Shown here in pieces: positions 36,718-46,497 of a stretch of DNA of 64,000 bases. This DNA comes from Alphaproteobacteria bacterium. Lineage in GTDB: Bacteria > Pseudomonadota > Alphaproteobacteria > Rhizobiales > Rhizobiaceae. The notes under the pieces were generated by a model. That model was not told the DNA's origin. It saw nothing but the letters and a program-made list of their open reading frames with translations, and did not search any database. The position numbers and the translations under genes are program-made. The stretch lies in assembly GCA_024742485.1 (NCBI GenBank), contig JANSYK010000001.1:930001-994000 (forward strand), given 5' to 3'. Each line of letters begins with the position of its first letter. The first letter of the stretch is position 1.

Positions 36718-38157
36718 ATGACGATTGCCACGGAGTCCGCAAGTACCGCACCACAAGGTCTAAGCCGCGCCACATCGCTCATCCTGGCCGCAGCCCTGTT
36801 CATGGAAATGATGGATTCGACGATTATCGCGACGGCGCTGCCCTCGATCGCCTCGGATATCGGAACCGATCCCGTTTCGCTGAAACTCGCATTGACATCC
36901 TATCTCGTGGCCCTGGCCGTGTTCATTCCCATCAGCGGTTGGCTCTCGGACCGGGTCGGTGCACGCAACCTGTTGAGCTTCGCAATCCTTGTTTTCATCA
37001 TCGGATCGATTGCGTGCGCCTTTTCCAATTCCCTCGGAAGCTTTGTCCTCTCTCGCTTTCTGCAGGGCATGGGCGGCTCAATGATGACACCGGTCGCCCG
37101 CATTCTCCTGGTCCGAAGCACACCGCGCGATCAACTGGTGTCGGCCATGGCCTGGCTCGCGGTACCCGCCCTGATGGGACCGATGATGGGTCCTCCGATT
37201 GGCGGAATCCTGACCAGCTATCTGAGCTGGCACTGGATATTCCTTGTCAATATCCCGATCGGCGTTCTCGGTATCTTCATGACACGCAAATACATTCCGC
37301 GTCTGGGCATCCGCCGCAAGACGCCGCTCGATCTTGCGGGTTTTATCCTGTCGGCCGTTGCTTTTGCCGGCATTGTCTTCGGATTGTCGGTGATCAGCCT
37401 GCCCGCGTTGCATCCGGTATACGGAATTGTCGCGGTAGTAGTCGGGCTGATCTGCGGGGTGGTCTATTGGCACCACGCCAAAAGCCACGCCACGCCGATA
37501 CTCAATCCCAAAATCTTCTCCAACGGCCTGTTTTTCAGGAGCGTCGCCGGTGGCTTTATCTTCAGGCTGGGTATCGGTGCGACACCATTCCTGATGCCCC
37601 TCCTGCTGCAGGTTGGCTATGGTCTGTCACCAGTTGAGTCCGGACTGATCACCTTTGCCGGCGCACTCGGCGCCATTGCGTTCAAGTTTATCGCACAGCG
37701 GTTTTACAAGGTTCTGGGTCTCAAACTCGCGCTTTCGATCGCCGTGGTCGGTGCAGTCGTTGCACTCAGTGTCAGTGGCTTCATTCCACCGAGCGATGCC
37801 ATCTGGCTCCTGCTTGCGGCCCTTTTTGTCGCCGGCCTCGCGCGCTCGGCGTTTTTCACGGTCGCAACCGCCATGGCGCTGTCCGGTGTGAGCGACGAAG
37901 AAACCGGGCAGGCATCGGCATTGGTCTCGGTTGCCCAGAATATCAGCATCGCCCTGGCCGTGGCCGTTGCGGGATCCGTACTGCAGGCGAGCAGCTATCT
38001 GCGGGATTCTGAACTTGGTCTGATCGACCTTCGAATAGCGGTATTGTCCGCAGCAGCCATTTCAGCCTGTGCAATCATTTTCCTGATCGGCCTGCCGAGA
38101 GGCGCCGACAGTATTCTGATGGCCCGGAATCCCGCGAAAAGCGAACCGGTGGAGTAA
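36718..38157 (+). CDS. MFS multidrug exporter, DHA2 (14-TM, EmrB/QacA-type)
   Basis: 479 residues, about 14 membrane segments. ALFMEMMDSTIIATALPSIA is the DHA2 motif D1, GWLSDRVGARNLL motif A, and PALMGPMMGPPIGGILTSYL motif C of drug/proton antiporters. GGAGGGG lies 12 bases before the ATG. No EmrA-like adaptor or TetR gene is adjacent, so it may act alone. The exported compound is unknown. Confidence 0.9.
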   Translation: MTIATESASTAPQGLSRATSLILAAALFMEMMDSTIIATALPSIASDIGTDPVSLKLALTSYLVALAVFIPISGWLSDRVGARNLLSFAILVFIIGSIACAFSNSLGSFVLSRFLQGMGGSMMTPVARILLVRSTPRDQLVSAMAWLAVPALMGPMMGPPIGGILTSYLSWHWIFLVNIPIGVLGIFMTRKYIPRLGIRRKTPLDLAGFILSAVAFAGIVFGLSVISLPALHPVYGIVAVVVGLICGVVYWHHAKSHATPILNPKIFSNGLFFRSVAGGFIFRLGIGATPFLMPLLLQVGYGLSPVESGLITFAGALGAIAFKFIAQRFYKVLGLKLALSIAVVGAVVALSVSGFIPPSDAIWLLLAALFVAGLARSAFFTVATAMALSGVSDEETGQASALVSVAQNISIALAVAVAGSVLQASSYLRDSELGLIDLRIAVLSAAAISACAIIFLIGLPRGADSILMARNPAKSEPVE

Positions 38158-38180
38158 CATTCCGGGACATCCGCCGGGTT

Positions 38181-39368
38181 CTATATTCCGAGGATCCACG
38201 TGGTGATCGTGAAGTACATCAGCAATCCCGTGGTATCGACGGTCGTCGTCAATGCCGGGCCGGACATGATCGCTGGGTCCTGACGAATTTTGACCGCGAT
38301 CAGGGGCAGCATTGATCCAATCAAAGAGGACAGGATCACCTGAACCGCGATGGCGATTCCGATGGCAACCGCAATCATTTCCAGTGTCAGCCCGTCCGGC
38401 ACGTCAGCACTGTTCGACATGAACATCACCTTGAACCAGGCAAATCCGAACAGCATGAACGCGAGGAGAATAGAGACACGCAACTCGCGCCACAAAACAC
38501 GCAACCCGACACCCGCACCAATATGTCCGGTGGCGATGGACCGAATAAGGAGTGCGGACGTCTGGGTTCCGACATTGCCGCCCGTGTCGGCAACCATCGG
38601 CATGTAAAGCGCCAGAATGACCAACGTGTCCAGTGCATCTTCATACACGTGCACAATGTAGCCAGCCATCAATCCCGCAATGGCAAGACCGAATATCCAT
38701 GGCGCCCGCCGCCAGAAATCATGCCAGATGGGGACATCCAGATAGTCATTATCAGCCGTGCCCGCCACTGCCGAAAACCGCTCCATGTCTCTTGAATCTT
38801 CGGTTTCCAACTGTCTGAACGCATCATCATGGGTAATGATGCCCAATAACCGCCGATCGCGGTCGACCACCGGCAATGTTGAATAGCCGCTTGTTGAGAG
38901 CATTCGGGCCGCCGACTCTGCCGGCAAGTCCACAGGCACCATTTCCACCTGAGTGGTCATGATGTCAGCGACACGGTCCTGCTTGGGTGCGCCAAGCAGA
39001 GCGCGAAGACCAACGCAGCCCAGCAATTTGTGATCGTCATCGACAACGTAAGCGACATAAATCGTTTCGGCGTCATGCTCAGCAGATAGCTGCCGGACGG
39101 CATCGCCGCATGTCGCCGATGGATCCAGGTCGGCATAACGAACATTCATGAACCCGCCAGCGACATTTTCCTTGTATTGAGAAAGGCGGACAATTTCCGC
39201 CCTGCGATCGGCGGCAATTTTCGCTGTGATGCCTGCCCTTCGTTTCGCCGGCAATTTTCGCATCAATCGCGCTGCATCATCCGGCTGCATGGGATCAATA
39301 CGCCCGATGACGTCTTCGTCGCTCAGCCGCGCGAGAGACGCGCGTGTATATCTCTTTGTTGGTTTCAC
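38181..39368 (-). CDS. mgtE: MgtE-type magnesium/divalent cation transporter
   Basis: 395 residues from GTG 39368, which has GGAGA seven bases upstream; the open frame extends to 39650 but runs into the neighbouring gene. A short MgtE_N helical domain (to about 60) is followed by two CBS domains (about 72-190, ending LPVVDRDRRLLGIITHDD). Five membrane helices follow, with YMPMVADTGGNVGTQTSALL and DPAIMSGPALTTTVDTTGLL, the conserved pore elements including the Mg-site Asp. The N-terminal domain is shorter than in the roughly 450-residue archetype. It follows the DinB-like gene by 64 bases and may be transcribed with the carboxylase operon. Confidence 0.88.
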   Translation of the reverse strand: MKPTKRYTRASLARLSDEDVIGRIDPMQPDDAARLMRKLPAKRRAGITAKIAADRRAEIVRLSQYKENVAGGFMNVRYADLDPSATCGDAVRQLSAEHDAETIYVAYVVDDDHKLLGCVGLRALLGAPKQDRVADIMTTQVEMVPVDLPAESAARMLSTSGYSTLPVVDRDRRLLGIITHDDAFRQLETEDSRDMERFSAVAGTADNDYLDVPIWHDFWRRAPWIFGLAIAGLMAGYIVHVYEDALDTLVILALYMPMVADTGGNVGTQTSALLIRSIATGHIGAGVGLRVLWRELRVSILLAFMLFGFAWFKVMFMSNSADVPDGLTLEMIAVAIGIAIAVQVILSSLIGSMLPLIAVKIRQDPAIMSGPALTTTVDTTGLLMYFTITTWILGI

Positions 39369-39432
39369 GGCGTTCTCCGCGACTGTCTCTTGCCCCCGCC
39401 AGTGGCGGAACTGTCTGTGATCGTCAAGGAGA

Positions 39433-40227
39433 CTATTTTCCCCTGGTAAATCTGGTTCCTGGCGCCGGTGGCGTTTCGGGCGGCCCGGCAAAACACTGCG
39501 CGTCAGCCATCCATTGGCTTGCGACCGGTCCTTCCACCAGCAAACCTGTATCGGCGACATTGCGGGTCTGTGTGACAACTTGTGCAAATTCAACAGCCGA
39601 TCCGGTGATTCGATCGGTCTGACCGGTTTCACCAAATGTCCATACAGCACCAGACGGCGCAGTCAGTTTCAAAAAGGGCAATTCATCGGGAACATCTCGG
39701 CCATGGACCTTGAACGACCAGCCAAGGGCATTCACGCCAAGAACAACAATATTGCGAATACGATCCTGTTCCAGACGTTCGATCCCCAGCAGATCGAATA
39801 TTGCCTGCCCATGGGCCCAGGTTTCCATTTGCCGTGCTGTCATCGACGAGCGGACGGACATGTCCGGGCCGGCCCAGCTGACCCGTTTCCTGGGATCCAG
39901 TTCTGACCAACGGTTGCCCATATCCAGAAACAGCTCACGCCAGACGGCAAGCAGTTCCGCCCCCCTCTCCGTTATCTCGGCCTGTTCAAAATCCCGCAAT
40001 CCGGAGCCTTTGCCGGGTTCGGGGATCGTCTGCAGTTTCTCGGCGAATTTTCCGGGTTCGTTGAGCGCCAGATCGGCGGCCCTGTTCCAGAAATGGAGAT
40101 GAACAATGATGTCATTGATCGTCCAATTCTTGAATTGCGTGGGCCGATCCCAATCATCAGCGTCAAGGCCAACCAGAACCGCAGACAATGCATTGCTTTC
40201 AGCAACAAAGTCAGCCGCCTGCTCCAT
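39433..40227 (-). CDS. TIGR03084-like metal-binding protein (DinB / maleylpyruvate-isomerase-type fold)
   Basis: 264 residues. WTINDIIVHLHFWNRAADLAL near residues 35-55 provides the first DinB-type His, and MTARQMETWAHGQAIFDLLG near 132-150 the second His region, a pattern of the mycothiol-dependent maleylpyruvate isomerase-like metal proteins. I recognise it as close to the TIGR03084 group. The C-terminal GPVASQWMADAQCFAG segment is also of that type. The reaction is unknown. It lies between the biotin carboxylase and mgtE on the same strand and probably belongs to the carboxylase operon. Confidence 0.75.
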   Translation of the reverse strand: MEQAADFVAESNALSAVLVGLDADDWDRPTQFKNWTINDIIVHLHFWNRAADLALNEPGKFAEKLQTIPEPGKGSGLRDFEQAEITERGAELLAVWRELFLDMGNRWSELDPRKRVSWAGPDMSVRSSMTARQMETWAHGQAIFDLLGIERLEQDRIRNIVVLGVNALGWSFKVHGRDVPDELPFLKLTAPSGAVWTFGETGQTDRITGSAVEFAQVVTQTRNVADTGLLVEGPVASQWMADAQCFAGPPETPPAPGTRFTRGK

Positions 40228-40286
40228 AATGAGATCCTCTCTTTACACGGTCAAACAAACGTCCGCATCAACGCGCGGGAGCGCAA

Positions 40287-42257
40287 TCATGTTCCGGTTT
40301 CGTCAATATCGAACATGCGATCACCAGACCCCAGGCGCGCGCCCGTTGCAACGGCGACGTGGCTTATTATCCCATCGACCGGTGCCATAATCCGGTGCTG
40401 CATTTTCATGGCCTCCAGAACCGCCATGGTGCTGCCCTTCTTGACCACGTCACCATTGGAAACATGGATCTCGAGGACGAGTCCGGGCATCGGGGCGAGA
40501 ACATGACCGCCGCCGTGGGCTTCATCATCGGTTGCCGTACCCGTTTCACGCTGAAATTGCCACCGTTCGCCGCCTACTGCCAAGCCGAGATCGCCAGCGG
40601 ATGAAAAGGCCGACATCACATCGAGGGAGCGCCCATCAATCATGGCGCGGCCGTGACCGTCAATTGCTATGATGAACCGCTCATCTCCAATCGTGATCGA
40701 CCATTCTGGACCGGCACAGGTTGCAAGCGCATCGAACCCGGCGCCATTGCATGTCAGCCGCAGCGGAATCGCAGGCAGTACCGCGCTCGACCATCCCAAC
40801 AACGTCGATGAAAGATATGATGCCCTTTTAAGCGCGCTTTTTTGATCGGCGTGTAAAAAATGCACAGCGGCCAGAGCAATATCCCTCGTCGACGGCAGCG
40901 CAGTTTTCGCTCCCTCCTGCCACCCGCGATCGAGGAAGCTGGTCGTCATGCGGTTTTGCGCGAAGTCATCCGCCCGCAACAACGCCGCCAAAAACCGGCC
41001 ATTTGATTTGACACCGAGCAAAACCGTCTCCTCGACCGCTTTGATCAGCCTGTTGCGCGCGACCTCCCGGTTTTCACCCCACGCAATGATTTTCGCCAGC
41101 ATAGGGTCGTAGTAGGGTGACACATGGTGCCCGGTCGCGATGCCTGTATCAACTCGTACGCCATCACCGTTTGCAGGGCACCACAAATCGACATCACCCG
41201 TGACTGGCAGAAAATCATTGGCCGGGTCTTCCGCGTAAAGCCGGGCCTCCATCGCGTGACCATCGAAGTGGATGTCTTCCTGATTCAATGAAAGAACCTC
41301 ACCTTGCGCTACGGCGATTTGCAAGGCCACGAGATCAAGTCCGGTGATCATCTCGGTCACCGGGTGCTCGACTTGCAGGCGCGTGTTCATTTCCAGAAAA
41401 TAGAAATTGCCAGAGGCATCCAGCAGAAATTCAACGGTCCCGGCGCCGCTGTATCCGACGGCCTTTGCCGCTGCGACAGCGGCCTCACCCAACGCCTGTC
41501 GCAACTCAGCCGTTACGACGGGAGATGGCGCTTCTTCCACCACTTTCTGGTGCCGGCGCTGCACCGAACAATCCCGTTCGCCCATATGGACGACGCGGCC
41601 ATGATTATCGGCGAAAATCTGTATTTCCACATGACGGGCATCTTCGACAGCTTTCTCGATGATCAACTGGCCGACACCAAACGCGTTTTCTGCTTCGGAA
41701 CGCACCATCGGCAATGCTGCGGCAAGATCCGCAACCTCGGTGACGAGCCGCATGCCGCGACCGCCGCCGCCTGCAGCCGCCTTGATCATCACTGGAAATC
41801 CGATGCTTTTTGCGGCCGCGACCAGTGCCGCATCGGATTGGTCGTCGCCATCGTAACCGGGCACGCAAGGAACGCTCGCGGCTTTCATCAGGCGCCTTGC
41901 TCCGGCTTTGTCGCCCATCAGGCGGATTGTCTCAGCCGGAGGTCCGATAAAGACCATGCCGCAGTCGATCACAGCCTTTGCAAAATCGGGGTTCTCCGAC
42001 AGAAATCCGTAACCCGGATGGATCGATCCCGCACCGGTCTGCCTGGCGGCGCTGATTATCCGTTCGACATTCAGATAACTCTCACCCGCCGGTGCCGGTC
42101 CTATCAAGATACTTTCGTCGGCAATGCCAACATGAGGCGCGTCCCTGTCAGCCTCGGAGTAAACGGCGATGCTGCGCAAACCCAAATCACGGGCCGAACG
42201 CATCACACGGCAGGCAATCTCGCCCCGGTTGGCAACAAGTACAGAATCAAATGTCAC
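40287..42257 (-). CDS. Acyl-CoA carboxylase alpha subunit: biotin carboxylase plus biotin carrier (AtuF/MCC-alpha type)
   Basis: 656 residues from GTG 42257, with GGGAGA about ten bases upstream; an open TTG at 42278 overlaps the previous gene. The biotin carboxylase domain starts VLVANRGEIACRVMRSAR, with the ATP-grasp glycine loop AAAGGGGRGMRLV and the active-site EMNTRLQVEHPVTE. A linker domain follows, then the biotinyl domain with EAMKMQH, Lys at about 618. It carboxylates biotin using bicarbonate and ATP and hands CO2 to the beta subunit at 43076. The acyl-CoA could be geranyl-, isohexenylglutaconyl-precursor or 3-methylcrotonyl-CoA; motifs of this subunit do not decide. Confidence 0.9.
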   Translation of the reverse strand: MTFDSVLVANRGEIACRVMRSARDLGLRSIAVYSEADRDAPHVGIADESILIGPAPAGESYLNVERIISAARQTGAGSIHPGYGFLSENPDFAKAVIDCGMVFIGPPAETIRLMGDKAGARRLMKAASVPCVPGYDGDDQSDAALVAAAKSIGFPVMIKAAAGGGGRGMRLVTEVADLAAALPMVRSEAENAFGVGQLIIEKAVEDARHVEIQIFADNHGRVVHMGERDCSVQRRHQKVVEEAPSPVVTAELRQALGEAAVAAAKAVGYSGAGTVEFLLDASGNFYFLEMNTRLQVEHPVTEMITGLDLVALQIAVAQGEVLSLNQEDIHFDGHAMEARLYAEDPANDFLPVTGDVDLWCPANGDGVRVDTGIATGHHVSPYYDPMLAKIIAWGENREVARNRLIKAVEETVLLGVKSNGRFLAALLRADDFAQNRMTTSFLDRGWQEGAKTALPSTRDIALAAVHFLHADQKSALKRASYLSSTLLGWSSAVLPAIPLRLTCNGAGFDALATCAGPEWSITIGDERFIIAIDGHGRAMIDGRSLDVMSAFSSAGDLGLAVGGERWQFQRETGTATDDEAHGGGHVLAPMPGLVLEIHVSNGDVVKKGSTMAVLEAMKMQHRIMAPVDGIISHVAVATGARLGSGDRMFDIDETGT

Positions 42258-42262
42258 GGCGA

Positions 42263-43066
42263 TCAGGTCTCCCGCCAATTCGGTGAACGCTTTTCCAGAA
42301 AGCTTGCAACACCCTCACGTCCTTCATCGGACAGCAGGCGTCCGGCAAACAGGTCAGCGGCCGCTTGCGTCTGCTCTTCCCGGGATAGCTCAGGGAGCGA
42401 CAGGATCAGACGCTTGGTTTCCGCGATGGCGCCAGGCGCACAACGACCGACCTGCCGGCGCACATCATCGATTGCCGCATCCATTTCCGCTGCGTTGGAG
42501 ACGAGACCGTCAACAAGTCCGATATCAACCGCATCCTGCCCGGACAGGGTCGGTGCGAGCAGCATTAATCGGCGCGCCTCCCGCCGCCCCAGCCTTTGCA
42601 CGACAAACGGGCTGATTTGCGCCGGTGTCAAACCGATCATGGTTTCCGGCAGGCCAAAGCGGGCGTTCGATTCGGCCAGAACAACATCACCGACGCAGAC
42701 AAATCCAAATCCGCCGGCCATCGCGGCTCCTTCAACTGCCATGACCGTGATTTGCGGCAGGGCATTGACCGCATCGTAGAGCCTGGCGGCTGTCAGACTC
42801 AGCGTCACGATATCTTCGTGCCGACCACCCTGCCCCTCGGACTGGAAAGATTTAAGGTCTCCACCGGCGCAGAACACGCCGTCTCGCCCACGAAAGGTCA
42901 CGCCCCGAATATCCCTTCGGTCCTCAAGCGCCGCACAGAGCGTAAGCAAATCCTTCACCCGGGCCTGCGTCAGCGGATTGCGGCTGTCAGGTTCGTTGAA
43001 CCAGGCGGTCAGCCAATACCCGTCGAGTTCCAGATCAAGAGCGGTTACGTCCGGCAGGCCAAGCAT
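42263..43066 (-). CDS. Enoyl-CoA hydratase/isomerase family protein
   Basis: 267 residues of the crotonase fold. VTFRGRDGVFCAGGDLKSF forms the first oxyanion-hole strand, VEGAAMAGGFGFVCVGDVVLAE the second, and FGLPETMIGLTPAQISPFVV carries the Glu region. In atu and liu pathways the hydratase acts on the 3-methylglutaconyl-type product of the carboxylase. It lies between the beta and alpha carboxylase genes (gaps of 9 and 5 bases), the same arrangement as in those operons. Confidence 0.88.
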   Translation of the reverse strand: MLGLPDVTALDLELDGYWLTAWFNEPDSRNPLTQARVKDLLTLCAALEDRRDIRGVTFRGRDGVFCAGGDLKSFQSEGQGGRHEDIVTLSLTAARLYDAVNALPQITVMAVEGAAMAGGFGFVCVGDVVLAESNARFGLPETMIGLTPAQISPFVVQRLGRREARRLMLLAPTLSGQDAVDIGLVDGLVSNAAEMDAAIDDVRRQVGRCAPGAIAETKRLILSLPELSREEQTQAAADLFAGRLLSDEGREGVASFLEKRSPNWRET

Positions 43067-43075
43067 CGTGTCCTC

Positions 43076-44698
43076 CTACATGCGGGCGACGCCAAAGGCG
43101 TTCGGCTGCAATGTCCGATTTTTTGCCTCCATGCATGTTTCAAGGCAGAATCCAATGACACGACGCGTGTCCCTCGGATCGATAATGCCATGGTCGAGAC
43201 ACTGGCCGGAGGTATAGAACGCATCCGACTGACGGTCGAAATGCGCGGCGATTGCTTTATGCTGCTTGGCAAGCGCCTCTTCATTCAACGGTGTCCCTTT
43301 CCGTTCCGCAGCAACTTTTGACACCATTGTCATGGTCGCGGCGGCCTGCTCACCGCCCATGACGCCGGTTGTGGCGTTCGGCCACGCAAACAGGAAATCA
43401 GGCTCATAGGCCAGACCGCTCATCCCGTAGTTGCCGGCACCGAAACTGGCACCGATATAGAGTGCAATTCGCGGCACGCGTGCATTTGATACAGCTTGAA
43501 TCATTTTGGAGCCGTGCTTGATCATTCCCGATTGCTCATATTCCGTACCGACCATGTAGCCGGTCGTGTTGTTCAGGAAGATGATCGGCAATTCCGACTG
43601 ATCGCACAATTGAATGAACTGTGCCGCCTTGGTTGCGCCATCTGGATCGATCGGACCATTATTGCCAATCAGTCCACACGCAATACCATTGATACTGGCC
43701 TGAAGACACACGGTGGACAATCCGTAACGGGATTTGAAATCCTCGAAATCCGATCCGTCAACGATGCGGGCGGCAACGTCTCTCACATCATAGGGGGTCC
43801 GGTAGTCGACGGGCACGACTCCGGCCAACTCGTCGGGATCGTATAGAGGCTCTTTGTAGTCCCGGGCCACACCCGGTTGCAGACGGCAGTTCCAGTCAAT
43901 CCGGCGCACCACATTTCGCGCAATCGACACACCCTGTGCATCGTCATCGGCAAGATATTCCACCAGACCTGAAGTGCTGGCATGCATTTCGGATCCACCC
44001 AACTCCCGATCATCCGCCACCTCGCCGGTCGCCGCATGAACAAGGGCAGCGCCACCCAGTGCCGCCATGCCATTGTTCCGGACGCCGATCACATAGTCCG
44101 ATAGGCCCGGCATATAGGCACCCCCTGCTGTTGAAGGACCATGGAGAACCGTAATCGTCGGAATGCCCTCGGCACTTAAAAGCGCAAGATTGCGGAAAAG
44201 GGCACCGCCATGCGCCCAGCCCTCGACCCGGTACTCCATCAGATTGGCACCGGCACTTTCCACCAGATGGATCAAGGGCAGTTTTTGCTTCCGTGCCATG
44301 GCCTGGATGCTGAGTACCGTTGGCAGACTCATCTTGCCCATGGCCCCGGCCTTGATGCCGCTGTCATCAACCCAGATCATGCATCGCACGCCCTCTACGA
44401 ATCCGATCCCGACAATCAACGATGAACCCGGTACCGATTTGTCAGGATCATCGCTATCGACAAGGAACCCTGCGAGCGTATGCAACTGGATAAATGGCAT
44501 GCCCGGATCAATCAGTCGCGCCAGTCGCTCCCGTGGCGTGATCTGGCCGCGTTGCTCAAATCGCGCGCGCCGTTGTTCCGATAGCGTTGCTGCACGCGCC
44601 TCAAGCATGCGCAGTCGCTCAACCAGCGCCAGCATGTCTTGCCGGTTCTTCTGAAACAATTTGGAGCCAGTCTGGATTTGGCTGACAAAGCCCATCAA
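43076..44698 (-). CDS. Acyl-CoA carboxylase beta subunit, carboxyltransferase (AtuC/LiuB type)
   Basis: 540 residues, the usual length. Acyl-CoA carboxylase N- and C-lobes are visible: GHRRARFEQRG-like RARFEQRGQITPRERLARLID, MLVDSAGANLMEYRV-like LIHLVESAGANLMEYRVEG, and HGPSTAGGAYMPGLSDYVIGV near the active site. C-terminal GASFGAGNYGMSGLAYEPDF and WPNATTGVMGGEQAAATM follow. It transfers CO2 from biotin to a branched acyl-CoA. The PGLSDYVI stretch looks more like AtuC than LiuB to me, but the assignment is not firm. It overlaps the atuA stop by four bases. Confidence 0.9.
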   Translation of the reverse strand: MMGFVSQIQTGSKLFQKNRQDMLALVERLRMLEARAATLSEQRRARFEQRGQITPRERLARLIDPGMPFIQLHTLAGFLVDSDDPDKSVPGSSLIVGIGFVEGVRCMIWVDDSGIKAGAMGKMSLPTVLSIQAMARKQKLPLIHLVESAGANLMEYRVEGWAHGGALFRNLALLSAEGIPTITVLHGPSTAGGAYMPGLSDYVIGVRNNGMAALGGAALVHAATGEVADDRELGGSEMHASTSGLVEYLADDDAQGVSIARNVVRRIDWNCRLQPGVARDYKEPLYDPDELAGVVPVDYRTPYDVRDVAARIVDGSDFEDFKSRYGLSTVCLQASINGIACGLIGNNGPIDPDGATKAAQFIQLCDQSELPIIFLNNTTGYMVGTEYEQSGMIKHGSKMIQAVSNARVPRIALYIGASFGAGNYGMSGLAYEPDFLFAWPNATTGVMGGEQAAATMTMVSKVAAERKGTPLNEEALAKQHKAIAAHFDRQSDAFYTSGQCLDHGIIDPRDTRRVIGFCLETCMEAKNRTLQPNAFGVARM

Positions 44699-46497
44699 TG
44701 GCTCCCTTTTTCAACGCCGGCCAGCAGTGCCTGCGGCAAGTCGACTGGCACCGCCAGCAGCTTCTGCGCAAATCCCTTGCCTTGGGCATCATCTCGCAAA
44801 CTTGCGATGCCTCCGCCGCCCAGTACTTCATGCAAAAGAATATTCATGCCACCAATTCCCGGAACGACAAACCGCTCTATTCTTCCCTTGAGATGGGGTG
44901 CGAATACCCGGGCGATGGTTTCCTCATCCAGAGCCCGCCATATCCATGGCACATAGTCGTCGTGCCGTGCAATCACACCAATATTCGCCGCATCACCCTT
45001 GTCACCGGATCGTGCCCAGGCAAGTTCTTCCAGCGTGCATGTCACAAGCTTCTCGGCTGTTTCCTTCGCCACCGCCGGATCCGGTGGCCGCCCGGGTACA
45101 ACATCCTCTCGAACGGCAACCACCGGCGCTTCAAATCCAATGTCCTTGCCATCGAGCACAACCGTCGCCGGCACATCGACAGCGTCAATCAGGAAGGAAT
45201 AGAGCCGGACCACCGGTGACGGTTTCGGCCGACCGGCGCCAGTAAAAAAATGCAGACCAGGCGGGGCGGCTAGCGCACCGCCAATGATTTCCCTGAGAAA
45301 AATACCGACGGCCTTTGAATCCTTGTGGCGCACAGCCGCCTTGAACGATACTTCTTCGTAGTTGCTGTCTCCAGGACGGCCACCCGACACTTCGAAACAT
45401 GTATCTTCATAGTCGGCCAGTCCCAGAGCCTTCAGATAGCCCCTCGCCCGTTTCAAGCCCAGTTCGCCATAGGCGATGGCCTTCTGTCGTGCATCACGGC
45501 CATTGAACTGGAGTACATGGCCGGCGCGATAGCCGTCCATGTAGGTCGTTGAAACCTTCAGTTTTCCGGTCGGTCGACGACCGCGCGCGCCGGAAACCCT
45601 GACGCGGTCCGCACCGGACTGCTGCATCGTGACCTGCGAAAAATCGCAGATGACGTCCGGCAGACAATAGGCCTGCGGATCACCAATTTCATAAAGCATC
45701 TGCTCCCCGACGGAGGCAGGAACAACTATCCCGGTCGTTTCGGGCGGCTTGGTCACGACAAAGGCACCATCGGCATTCACTTCTGCCACCGGATAGCCGA
45801 TCTCGGCCAGATCACCGGCCCGTTCCCAGTCGGTAAAATTGCCACCGGTCGCTTGCGGACCGCATTCCAGAAGATGACCTGCCAGCGACCCGGCAGCCAG
45901 CAGGTCATGATTCGTGTGCCGCCAGCCGAAATGATGAATGCAGGCAGCCAGCACCAGCGCACTGTCGGCGCACCGGCCCGTGAGAACAATATCAGCGCCG
46001 GCATCCAGCGCTGCAGCAAGTGGGAAGGCACCAAGATAGGCATTGATGGATGCGATCGTGTCCAGCGCCGGGAATGGTTTACCGTCGAACATTTCTTTGA
46101 TGTCCGAGAAATCCAGGGCCTCTGACGACAGATCGTCGCCCGTCACCACCGCGATCTTCAGAGAGACCCCAGCCTTCCTTGCCGCATCCTCAAGAGCCTT
46201 TGCGCAAGCCTCTGGATTGACACCGCCAGCATTCGACAGCACGCGTACCTTCTTTTTTGAAATTTCAGCAAGATTTCCACCCATCGCTCCGGCAATGAAG
46301 TCCGTCGCATAACCCAGTTCCGGATCTTTCAGCCGTGCCCGCGCCATGATCGACATGGTGATTTCGGCCAGATAATCATAGACGAGAAAATCCAGATCAG
46401 GCGTTGTCAGCAATTGCCGCGTTGCATGGGAGGCTTCACCCCAGAACCCGCTTGCACCGCCGATGATCAACGGACCGTTAGTCAAACCTTCCTCCAT
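44695..46497 (-). CDS. atuA: Acyclic terpene utilization AtuA-like protein (DUF1446)
   Basis: 600 residues from ATG 46497; an upstream TTG at 46512 is less likely because a palindrome overlaps it. The N-terminal IIGGASGFWGEASHATRQLL and DYLAEITMSIMARARLKDPELGYATDF identify the AtuA/DUF1446 family. DAGADIVLTGRCADSALVLA follows. The last about 110 residues (TLEELAWARSGDKGDAANIGVIA onward) are the AtuA C-terminal ferredoxin-like domain, here fused. Its biochemical role is unknown; in Pseudomonas the family is tied to citronellol/geraniol degradation. It heads the - strand carboxylase operon. No acyl-CoA dehydrogenase (AtuD) is adjacent. Confidence 0.85.
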   Translation of the reverse strand: MEEGLTNGPLIIGGASGFWGEASHATRQLLTTPDLDFLVYDYLAEITMSIMARARLKDPELGYATDFIAGAMGGNLAEISKKKVRVLSNAGGVNPEACAKALEDAARKAGVSLKIAVVTGDDLSSEALDFSDIKEMFDGKPFPALDTIASINAYLGAFPLAAALDAGADIVLTGRCADSALVLAACIHHFGWRHTNHDLLAAGSLAGHLLECGPQATGGNFTDWERAGDLAEIGYPVAEVNADGAFVVTKPPETTGIVVPASVGEQMLYEIGDPQAYCLPDVICDFSQVTMQQSGADRVRVSGARGRRPTGKLKVSTTYMDGYRAGHVLQFNGRDARQKAIAYGELGLKRARGYLKALGLADYEDTCFEVSGGRPGDSNYEEVSFKAAVRHKDSKAVGIFLREIIGGALAAPPGLHFFTGAGRPKPSPVVRLYSFLIDAVDVPATVVLDGKDIGFEAPVVAVREDVVPGRPPDPAVAKETAEKLVTCTLEELAWARSGDKGDAANIGVIARHDDYVPWIWRALDEETIARVFAPHLKGRIERFVVPGIGGMNILLHEVLGGGGIASLRDDAQGKGFAQKLLAVPVDLPQALLAGVEKGSH

